NCBI GenBank assembly: GCA_945872375.1 | Contig: CAMBYR010000149.1 | Coordinates: 1-5,632, forward strand | Origin: an uncultured Blautia sp. | GTDB lineage: Bacteria; Bacillota; Clostridia; Lachnospirales; Lachnospiraceae | Direction of reading: 5' to 3' | DNA length: 5,632 bases | In this document: positions 1 through 5,268 of the stretch, piece after piece | How the letters are laid out: each line of letters opens with the position of its first letter | Numbering within the stretch: position 1 is the stretch's first letter | Notes under the pieces: model-generated | The model's database searches: none | Told to the model about the DNA's origin: nothing | Seen by the model: the letters and a program-made list of their open reading frames with translations, nothing else | Program-made: the position numbers and the translations under genes

Positions 1-112
1 CACCTCGCGGGATACTACCTGTGAACAGTAACACTTTTTCTTTCAGACTATTCAGGAGCAAAGGGAAAATATGCCGAATATTTTAAATTAAGTCCTGTAT
101 TTGGAGTAAGAC
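1..112. other. left-edge non-coding stretch
   Basis: I find no recognisable gene here. Two of the three plus frames stop within the first 31 bases. The frame open from 25 to 180 has no usable start codon and gives no family motif. Around 15-35 there is an imperfect dyad whose core is CTGTGAACAG (arms CTGT and ACAG). The right end supplies the ribosome binding site of the protease gene. No convincing -35/-10 pair is visible for that gene, so its promoter may lie left of the window or be weak. Confidence 0.5.
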
Positions 113-949
113 ATGCCAGAAAAACAGTTCACCGGAAAAGGTATTACAACAGCTGTTCTGGATACGGGAATATACCCCCATGAGGATTTTGGGAACAGGA
201 TTTTGTATTTTGGTGATTATATTGCGGGCCGGCGTTTTTGCTATGACGACAATGGACATGGAACTCATGTGGCTGGAATCATTGCAGGCGATGGAAAAGC
301 ATCAGGTGGAAAATATAAAGGAATGGCACCGGAGAGTAATCTGGTCGCATTGAAGATTCTGGACCGCTTTGGCAATGGAAATAAAGAAAATCTTCTCCGT
401 GCCTTTCGATGGATCTTGAAAAATCAGTCGCGTTATCGAATCAGAATCGTCAATATTTCTGTTGGAACTACCTATCAGACAAAAAGTGATCAGAATACCC
501 TGCTTGCAGGGGTGGACGCTTTGTGGGACGCAGGACTTGTGGTCGTTGCCGCTGCAGGCAATCAGGGACCGGATCCTTGCAGTATTACGGCACCGGGATG
601 CAGCAGAAAAATCATTACAGTGGGATCCAGCGATCTGATGGATGAAGCGGAAGGTGTATCCGGCCGTGGCCCCACCTTTGAATGTGTATGTAAACCGGAT
701 CTTGTTGCTCCGGGAAAAAAGATTATTTCCTGTGCACCTGGTACAGAGCCTTCCTATTCTGTCAAAAGCGGTACATCCATGTCAACCCCATTGATTTCCG
801 GGGCGATTGCTGTGATGTTGGAGAAAGATCCTCTGCTCACGAATATGGAAATAAAAATGTTGTTGAAGGAGAGTACCGATGACCTGGGGATGCCCAGAAA
901 TATTCAGGGATGGGGAAAATTTAACTGTAAAAAGTTTTTCTCTTTCTGA
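113..949 (+). CDS. S8 (subtilisin-like) serine protease, AprX-like, cytoplasmic
   Basis: This is a serine endopeptidase of the subtilase family, 278 residues, with the complete Asp-His-Ser triad. The Asp is D17 in AVLDTGI, the His is H49 in NGHGTHVAG, and the Ser is S222 in SGTSMSTP. The oxyanion-hole Asn is N150 in AAAGNQG. The SGRGPT and KPDLVAPG blocks (183-201) and a C-terminal QGWGKF block are also typical. The start is ATG 113: GGAG at 103-106 lies 6 bases upstream, and an in-frame TAA at 107-109 rules out an earlier start. There is no signal peptide, no membrane segment and no inhibitor-type propeptide, so it is probably cytoplasmic, as in the AprX/intracellular subtilisin types. The catalytic Asp is unusually close to the N-terminus (mature subtilisin BPN' has it at 32). 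Seven cysteines are scattered through the chain. The natural substrate cannot be told from sequence. No clear terminator follows, and the next gene has its own promoter. Confidence 0.93.
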   Translation: MPEKQFTGKGITTAVLDTGIYPHEDFGNRILYFGDYIAGRRFCYDDNGHGTHVAGIIAGDGKASGGKYKGMAPESNLVALKILDRFGNGNKENLLRAFRWILKNQSRYRIRIVNISVGTTYQTKSDQNTLLAGVDALWDAGLVVVAAAGNQGPDPCSITAPGCSRKIITVGSSDLMDEAEGVSGRGPTFECVCKPDLVAPGKKIISCAPGTEPSYSVKSGTSMSTPLISGAIAVMLEKDPLLTNMEIKMLLKESTDDLGMPRNIQGWGKFNCKKFFSF

Positions 950-994
950 TTTTTGGAGTTTTCTACGAAAATAACATGGTAGCGTGCAAAAGCG

Positions 995-1023
995 TTGACG
1001 GAATTTGTTTTTTCATATAAAAT
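995..1023 (+). promoter_or_regulatory. SigA-type promoter for icd
   Basis: The -35 box TTGACG (995-1000) and the -10 box TAAAAT (1018-1023) are separated by 17 bases, one mismatch each from consensus. An overlapping TATAAA at 1016-1021 gives a poorer 15-base spacing. Transcription would begin near 1030, leaving a leader of about 129 bases before the icd start. Confidence 0.7.
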
Positions 1024-1029
1024 AAAGCA

Positions 1030-1063
1030 ATATCTCGGGGAAATTATCGGAGATATCCGATAA
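1030..1063 (+). promoter_or_regulatory. nested inverted repeats at the start of the icd leader
   Basis: The arms TTATCGGA (1044-1051) and TCCGATAA (1056-1063) are perfect complements around a GATA loop. A second pairing, ATATCTC (1030-1036) with GAGATAT (1050-1056), has 7 base pairs and a 13-base loop. The two share bases 1050-1056, so in RNA they exclude each other. The first dyad starts about 15 bases after the predicted transcription start, where a repressor could also bind as DNA. Whether this is an operator, an RNA element or chance cannot be decided here. The rest of the leader, 1064-1147, shows no further strong structure to my reading. Confidence 0.45.
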
Positions 1064-1147
1064 GATAAATATCATGCGGATACAGCCGTGGTTCATTGTA
1101 AATGTGAAAGCAATTCATGGATGAAGATCGGGGCGTTCCGGGAATAC

Positions 1148-1153
1148 AGGAGG
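1148..1153 (+). promoter_or_regulatory. ribosome binding site deciding the icd start
   Basis: AGGAGG sits 5 bases before ATG 1159. The in-frame ATG at 1117 would add 14 residues but has no comparable site upstream, and the added residues are not family-like. This settles the start at 1159. Confidence 0.85.
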
Positions 1154-1158
1154 TTATT

Positions 1159-2370
1159 ATGGAAAAAATAAAAATGCAGACACCGCTTGTGGAAATGGAC
1201 GGTGACGAGATGACCAGGATTCTCTGGCAGATGATCAAGGAAGAGCTCCTTCTTCCCTATATTGATCTGAATACAGAGTATTACGACCTTGGTCTTATTC
1301 ACCGAAATGAAACAGATGATCAGGTTACGGTAGATGCAGCAAATGCAACAAAAAAATATGGCGTGGCTGTCAAATGTGCTACCATCACACCGAATAAGGC
1401 AAGAATGGAAGAATACAATCTGAAAAGAATGTATAAAAGTCCTAATGGTACGATTCGTGCGATTCTGGACGGAACCGTTTTTCGCTCACCGATTATCGTG
1501 AAGGGAATCGAGCCCTGTGTGAAGAACTGGAAAAAACCGATTACTCTTGCCCGTCATGCTTATGGAGATATTTATAAGAATACAGAGTTTTATATAGATA
1601 AACCGGGAAAGGTGGAGCTTGTTTATACAAGCGAAGACGGAGAAGAGAAACGTGCTCTTGTTCAGGAATTTCATGCACCGGGTGTTGCCATGGGTATGCA
1701 CAACATGGATGCGTCCATTGAAAGCTTTGCAAGAAGCTGTTTTAATTATGCACTGGATACCAGACAGGATGTTTGGTTTGGTGCAAAGGATACCATTTCC
1801 AAAACATATGACAGCCGATTCAAGGAAATTTTCGGAAGAATTTTTGAAGCAGAATTCCGTGACAGGTTTGCCGCAGTGGGACTGACTTATTTTTACAGTC
1901 TGATCGATGATATTGTTGCCCGCGTAATGAAGGCAGAAGGCGGATTTATCTGGGCCTGCAAGAATTATGACGGGGATGTAATGAGTGATATGGTTTCTTC
2001 TGCATTTGGTTCACTTGCCATGATGACTTCCGTGCTGGTGTCACCACAGGGATACTTCGAATATGAAGCCGCTCACGGAACCGTTCAGAGACATTATTAC
2101 CGTCATCTGGAAGGCAAGGAAACATCCACCAACTCTGTTGCTACCATTTTTGCATGGACAGGTGCACTTCGTAAACGTGGAGAACTGGATCAGAACAGAG
2201 AATTGTCTGCTTTTGCTGATCTGTTGGAAAAAGCCACACTTCAGACAATTGAAAGCGGAAAAATGACAAAGGATCTGGCACTGATCACTTCTCTGGAAAA
2301 TCCGGAAGTGCTGAACAGCAGAGACTTTATCCAGGCTGTTAAAGAAACCTTAAACGAACTTATGAAATAA
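1159..2370 (+). CDS. icd: NADP-dependent isocitrate dehydrogenase, eukaryote-type homodimer
   Basis: The enzyme oxidatively decarboxylates isocitrate to 2-oxoglutarate with NADP+ and a divalent metal in the cytoplasm. At 403 residues it closely resembles human IDH1 and the related bacterial homodimeric enzymes, rather than E. coli Icd. Substrate-site blocks are KSPNGTIR (93-100, R100) and ARHAYGD (131-137); R132 matches the human IDH1 Arg mutated in tumours. K210 in GAKDT corresponds to IDH1 K212. Metal-ligand aspartates lie in LIDD (D250) and NYDGDVMSD (D273, D277). HGTVQRH (306-312) keeps the Arg and His (R311, H312) that contact the NADP 2'-phosphate, so NADP use is expected. The gene has its own promoter and a leader of about 129 bases, and ends at a shared terminator. 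No citrate synthase or aconitase gene is adjacent in this window. In an anaerobe the likely role is glutamate precursor and NADPH supply (inference). The 2-oxoglutarate and NADPH roles are established for the family. Confidence 0.96.
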   Translation: MEKIKMQTPLVEMDGDEMTRILWQMIKEELLLPYIDLNTEYYDLGLIHRNETDDQVTVDAANATKKYGVAVKCATITPNKARMEEYNLKRMYKSPNGTIRAILDGTVFRSPIIVKGIEPCVKNWKKPITLARHAYGDIYKNTEFYIDKPGKVELVYTSEDGEEKRALVQEFHAPGVAMGMHNMDASIESFARSCFNYALDTRQDVWFGAKDTISKTYDSRFKEIFGRIFEAEFRDRFAAVGLTYFYSLIDDIVARVMKAEGGFIWACKNYDGDVMSDMVSSAFGSLAMMTSVLVSPQGYFEYEAAHGTVQRHYYRHLEGKETSTNSVATIFAWTGALRKRGELDQNRELSAFADLLEKATLQTIESGKMTKDLALITSLENPEVLNSRDFIQAVKETLNELMK

Positions 2371-2401
2371 GTTTGAAGAAAAAATGTTCTCTGTGTAAAA
2401 T

Positions 2402-2442
2402 GAAAAAAAGGTTCCTGCTGTAAAAAGCAGGACCTTTTTTTC
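2402..2442. terminator. bidirectional intrinsic terminator between icd and the ABC-F gene
   Basis: The GC-rich stem pairs GGT-T-CCTGCT (2410-2419, one bulged T) with AGCAGGACC (2426-2434) around a 6-base loop. It is flanked by seven A (2403-2409) on the left and seven T (2435-2441) on the right. Either strand therefore gives a hairpin followed by a U-tract, which suits two convergent genes. The TGA stop of the ABC-F gene (2441-2443) overlaps its outer edge. Confidence 0.9.
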
Positions 2443-4351
2443 ATGCGAGTGTTTCCCATTTTTCGTAAAGCTCTTCCAGTTCTTTCTGAATAGTCTCTTT
2501 TTCCCGGCTGAGCTGCGCACATTTTGCCACATTGGTGCAGACATCCGAAAGAACAAGCGTCTCATCAATTTCCTTATCACGGTTTTCCAGTTCTTCGATA
2601 CGCTGCTCTGTTTTTCTTAATTCATTTTCCCGCTTCCGCCTCTGCGCCTGTTCCTCCTTTTGCTGCTGCCAGGATACTTTGCTTTCCGATGCCTGTACAG
2701 GGGCGGAAACGGCCGTTTCCTGAGCCGGCGCATATTTCTCCGTAAGCTCTTCCTTCTTTTCCAGATAATAATCATAATCACCGATATAATTGACAACTGT
2801 CAGATTTGTAAGATCCAGGATCCTGGTCGCTGTCTGATTGATAAAATATCGGTCATGAGAAACATAAAATACGGTTCCTGTATAGCTGTTCAGCGCTTCT
2901 TCCAGAATTTCCTTGGAGGCGATATCCAGATGGTTGGTAGGCTCGTCCAGAATCAGGAAATTGGCTTCGGAGAGCATCAGCTTTGCAAGAGACACACGTC
3001 CGCGCTCACCGCCGGAAAGTGCGGAAATTTCTTTAAATACATCATCTCCGGTAAACAGAAAAGCAGCCAGCATATTTCGGATCTCCGTTTCCGTCAGAGT
3101 AGGATAGGTATCGGATATTTCCTGGAAAATGGTTTTTTCCATATGGAGCACATGATGCTCCTGATCATAATAGCCGATCTGAACTTTCGAGCCCAGGCTG
3201 AAGCTTCCCGCATCTGCCGGGAGAAGTCCGTTGATAATCTTCAGAAGCGTGGTTTTTCCTGTCCCGTTGCTGCCGATCAGTGCAACACGCTCCCCGCGCT
3301 TGATCTCAAAGGAAATATTCCGGAATAAGGTTTGTCCGGGAAAGCTTTTGGCCAGATTCTCCACAGAAAGAACATCGTTGCCGCTGATAAATCTTGGCTC
3401 CAGCGAAAGCCGCATCTGATCCTGAATCTCCACCGGCTTTTCCAGGCGCTGTACCTTATCCAGCATTTTTTCACGGCTTTCGGCACGTTTGATGGATTTT
3501 TCACGATTAAAGGATTTCAGCTTGGCGATAACAGCCTCCTGATGCCGGATCTCCCTCTGCTGATTCAGATAAGCCTTATACTGGGCATCACGAAGCTGCG
3601 CCTTTTTCAGTGCGTAGGAAGAATAATTGCCCTGATAGGTACGGACCTGGGCAGCTTCAATTTCGATGACCTTGGTAACGACACGATCCAGAAAGTAACG
3701 GTCATGAGACACAATAAAAACGGCACCGGGATAATTCAGAAGATAGGTTTCCAGCCATGCGATGCTCTCCATATCCAGATGGTTGGTAGGCTCATCCAGA
3801 AGGAGGATATCGGGGCGGGAGATCAGAAGCTTGCCAAGTGCCACACGGGTTTTCTGCCCGCCGGAAAGAGTTTCGATCGGTTTGTCAAAATCTTCCTCCT
3901 GAAATCCCAGGCCCTTGAGAACACCGGTAAGCTCACTTTTCCATGCATATCCGTTTTCCAGCTCAAATTCATGGGTCAGCCTCGTATACGTATTCATCAG
4001 GGCCTCCAGAGCTTCGCCGGAGGTATGCTTCATTTCATGCTCCAGAGAGCGCATACGGGCTTCCATATCCAGAATATGCTGTTTGGTGGTAAGAAGTTCC
4101 TCGTAGATGGTATGATGGCCATGAATATCCTGATACTGAGCAAGATATCCGATGTTTTTGTCACGGGCAATGACAACATTGCCGGAATCAGAAGATATTT
4201 CATTCATAATGATGCGCAGGAGAGTTGTTTTTCCTGCCCCATTATTTCCGATGAGTGCTGCTTTTTCCCGTTCTTCTATATGGAAAGAGGCATCCTGAAG
4301 AATCATTTTTTCTCCGAATGCCTTGGTAATATTCTGACATGCTAAAATCAT
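2441..4351 (-). CDS. ABC-F family ATPase, YdiF/Uup-like (ribosome-associated)
   Basis: This is a soluble protein of 636 residues with two tandem ABC ATPase domains and no membrane segments, as in ABC-F translation factors, which act at the ribosomal E site. Domain 1 has Walker A GNNGAGKT (35-42), signature LSGGQ (162-166), Walker B DILLLDEPTNHLD (181-193, catalytic E187) and switch H216. Domain 2 has GSNGTGKT (360-367), LSGGE (445-449), LILDEPTNHLD (catalytic E470) and H499. A Lys/Arg-rich linker of about 80 residues (roughly 239-320) joins them and would reach toward the peptidyl-tRNA. A Pro/Ala-rich hinge (about 540-556) leads to a charged C-terminal coiled coil (about 557-634). The start is ATG 4351, with GGAGG (4359-4363) 7 bases upstream. 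The ATG at 4381 lies only about 6 bases after the predicted transcription start and has no proper binding site. The short linker argues against an antibiotic-resistance type such as Vga, Lsa or OptrA. The exact subfamily is uncertain. Confidence 0.94.
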   Translation of the reverse strand: MILACQNITKAFGEKMILQDASFHIEEREKAALIGNNGAGKTTLLRIIMNEISSDSGNVVIARDKNIGYLAQYQDIHGHHTIYEELLTTKQHILDMEARMRSLEHEMKHTSGEALEALMNTYTRLTHEFELENGYAWKSELTGVLKGLGFQEEDFDKPIETLSGGQKTRVALGKLLISRPDILLLDEPTNHLDMESIAWLETYLLNYPGAVFIVSHDRYFLDRVVTKVIEIEAAQVRTYQGNYSSYALKKAQLRDAQYKAYLNQQREIRHQEAVIAKLKSFNREKSIKRAESREKMLDKVQRLEKPVEIQDQMRLSLEPRFISGNDVLSVENLAKSFPGQTLFRNISFEIKRGERVALIGSNGTGKTTLLKIINGLLPADAGSFSLGSKVQIGYYDQEHHVLHMEKTIFQEISDTYPTLTETEIRNMLAAFLFTGDDVFKEISALSGGERGRVSLAKLMLSEANFLILDEPTNHLDIASKEILEEALNSYTGTVFYVSHDRYFINQTATRILDLTNLTVVNYIGDYDYYLEKKEELTEKYAPAQETAVSAPVQASESKVSWQQQKEEQAQRRKRENELRKTEQRIEELENRDKEIDETLVLSDVCTNVAKCAQLSREKETIQKELEELYEKWETLA

Positions 4352-4393
4352 TTCTGTTCCTCCGGAATCTTTGATTTTCATTTCACACCGTCC

Positions 4394-4421
4394 ATTATAT
4401 CGAAAAAAGAAATTTTGTAAA
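4394..4421 (-). promoter_or_regulatory. promoter for the ABC-F gene
   Basis: On the minus strand, TTTACA (4421-4416) and a perfect TATAAT (4399-4394) are separated by 16 bases. Transcription would start near 4387, giving a leader of about 36 bases to ATG 4351. A second TTGACA on the same strand (4443-4438) lacks a good -10 partner. Confidence 0.7.
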
Positions 4422-4459
4422 GAAAAATTCGGGATTCTGTCAAAAGAATTGAATATTTT

Positions 4460-4476
4460 TTGTTGATTTCTAACAA
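4460..4476. promoter_or_regulatory. possible Rex-like operator, one base short
   Basis: TTGTT and AACAA form perfect inverted half-sites 7 bases apart. The clostridial Rex operator is known as TTGTTAA-N4-TTAACAA, in which the same half-sites are 8 bases apart. The resemblance and the position just upstream of rex are suggestive, but the missing base would shift the half-sites on the helix. Confidence 0.35.
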
Positions 4477-4480
4477 GTTT

Positions 4481-4502
4481 AATTGACATTAAAATGTCAA
4501 TT
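4481..4502. promoter_or_regulatory. perfect 22-bp palindrome over the rex -35 box (probable operator)
   Basis: The arms AATTGACATT (4481-4490) and AATGTCAATT (4493-4502) are exact reverse complements around a central AA. The left arm contains the -35 TTGACA, and the dyad fills most of the promoter spacer. It lies upstream of the predicted transcription start, so it would act as DNA, not RNA. A bound protein here should block RNA polymerase. The outer TTG and CAA match the ends of Rex sites, but the inner bases differ from TTGTTAA, so the regulator is unproven. Confidence 0.6.
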
Positions 4503-4511
4503 CGGTATAAT
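4483..4511 (+). promoter_or_regulatory. consensus SigA promoter for rex
   Basis: TTGACA (4483-4488) and TATAAT (4506-4511) are separated by exactly 17 bases, an unmodified consensus promoter. Transcription should begin near 4518, giving a leader of about 21 bases. So strong a promoter for a regulator gene makes repression through the overlapping palindrome likely. Confidence 0.88.
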
Positions 4512-4526
4512 TGAACATAGCATAAA

Positions 4527-4535
4527 AAGGAGGGG
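4527..4535 (+). promoter_or_regulatory. ribosome binding site of rex, serving tandem TTG/GTG starts
   Basis: AAGGAGGGG precedes TTG at 4539 and GTG at 4542, which are adjacent codons in one frame. From the AAGGAGG core the spacing is 5 bases to TTG and 8 to GTG, so either start is possible. No ATG is available in this region. Confidence 0.75.
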
Positions 4536-4538
4536 ACA

Positions 4539-5189
4539 TTGGTGGAGGCGAAAGAAATTTCACGAGCGGTCATTAAACGACTGCCAAGATACTATCGTTA
4601 TTTGGGGGAGCTGCTGGAAGAAAACGTGGAGCGAATCTCATCCAATGACCTTAGCAAAAAAATGAAGGTCACAGCATCCCAGATTCGCCAGGATCTGAAT
4701 AATTTCGGAGGGTTTGGACAGCAGGGATACGGATATAATGTAAAGTATTTATATACGGAAATCGGAAAAATACTCGGTCTGGATACCAGGCATCCCATGA
4801 TCATTCTTGGTGCCGGAAATCTTGGCCAGGCGCTTGCAAATTATGTGGACTTTGAAAAACGTGGATTTAAGCTGGTGGGAATTTTTGATGTAAATCCTGT
4901 GCTGGAAGGAATTGCCGTGCGGGGAATCGAAATTCAGATGCTCAGTGAACTTCCTCTTTTTCTAAAGGAACATCTGGTGGAAATTGCCGTTTTAACTTTG
5001 CCCAAAAACAGGGCGAGGGAGATGGCGGACATGCTTATTGAAAACGGAGTCAAGGCAATCTGGAATTTTGCCCATGTGGATCTGGATACTCCGGATGATG
5101 TAATCGTTGAAAATGTTCATTTATCGGAAAGTCTGATGACACTTTCCTACAATCTCAGCCAGTATCGGCAGGAGCATGTGGAAAAATAG
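4539..5189 (+). CDS. rex: redox-sensing transcriptional repressor Rex
   Basis: Rex is a dimeric repressor that binds DNA when NADH/NAD+ is low and releases it when NADH rises, controlling fermentation and NADH-oxidation genes in Gram-positive bacteria. This protein has 216 residues, the usual length. An N-terminal winged helix (about 8-65) includes IKRLPRYYRYL and a recognition segment TASQIRQDLNNFGGFG, followed by GQQGYGYNV (60-68). The Rossmann domain has the nucleotide-binding loop GAGNLG (91-96) and an acidic strand end FDVNP (116-120). The tail (about 189-210) contains ENVHLSESLMTLSYNL, the domain-swapped helix region. The recognition region is like that of Clostridium Rex proteins, whose sites read TTGTTAA-N4-TTAACAA. 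The start is TTG 4539 or GTG 4542. The gene has a consensus promoter overlapped by a palindrome, which suggests autoregulation (inference). nnrD follows after 79 bases and is probably co-transcribed. Confidence 0.96.
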   Translation: MVEAKEISRAVIKRLPRYYRYLGELLEENVERISSNDLSKKMKVTASQIRQDLNNFGGFGQQGYGYNVKYLYTEIGKILGLDTRHPMIILGAGNLGQALANYVDFEKRGFKLVGIFDVNPVLEGIAVRGIEIQMLSELPLFLKEHLVEIAVLTLPKNRAREMADMLIENGVKAIWNFAHVDLDTPDDVIVENVHLSESLMTLSYNLSQYRQEHVEK

Positions 5190-5202
5190 TGAGATGCAGA
5201 AA

Positions 5203-5246
5203 AAAGCTGCTGCCGGCAAATAATTCTGATTTGCTGCAGCAGTTTT
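5203..5246 (+). terminator. terminator-like hairpin (possible attenuator) between rex and nnrD
   Basis: CTGCTGC (5207-5213) pairs with GCAGCAG (5236-5242), and GCAAAT (5216-5221) pairs with ATTTGC (5229-5234), with a small asymmetric internal loop and a 7-base apical loop. A run of A before it and only TTTT (5243-5246) after it make the U-tract short. I see no clear promoter before nnrD, so partial termination with read-through is the simplest reading. Confidence 0.65.
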
Positions 5247-5268
5247 CTGGTTAAAGGAGGGGAGAACG

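Noticed and set aside
71..91. Six-codon mini-frame (ATG to TAA) before the protease, considered as a leader peptide
   Set aside because: The nearest purine-rich site is about 12 bases away, and nothing about its codons suggests attenuation.
25..180. Open frame overlapping the start of the protease, considered as a frameshifted N-terminus
   Set aside because: It has no start codon, carries no subtilase-like motif, and continues past the protease start into unrelated residues, so no frameshift repair gives a sensible protein.
1117..1158. Upstream in-frame ATG extending icd by 14 residues
   Set aside because: There is no good ribosome binding site before it, whereas AGGAGG precedes ATG 1159, and the protein from 1159 matches family length and N-terminal sequence.
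2660..4345. Two long plus-strand open frames (2660-3328 and 3332-4345) opposite the ABC-F gene
   Set aside because: They lie wholly antisense to a gene with complete ABC motifs, have no ribosome binding sites of note, and show no recognisable domain. They are read-through shadows of the minus-strand coding sequence.
2441..4351. Reading the ABC-F gene as an antibiotic-resistance determinant
   Set aside because: The inter-domain linker is only about 80 residues and the protein has a Uup/YdiF-type C-terminal coiled coil. No upstream peptide or attenuator typical of inducible resistance genes is seen.
4438..4443. Second minus-strand TTGACA as an alternative ABC-F promoter
   Set aside because: No good -10 box lies 16-18 bases downstream; the TTTACA/TATAAT pair nearer the gene is far better.
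4352..4573. Longer N-terminus for the ABC-F protein up to 4573
   Set aside because: It would overlap both predicted promoters and the rex start. The added residues are not ABC-like, and GGAGG is placed correctly for ATG 4351.
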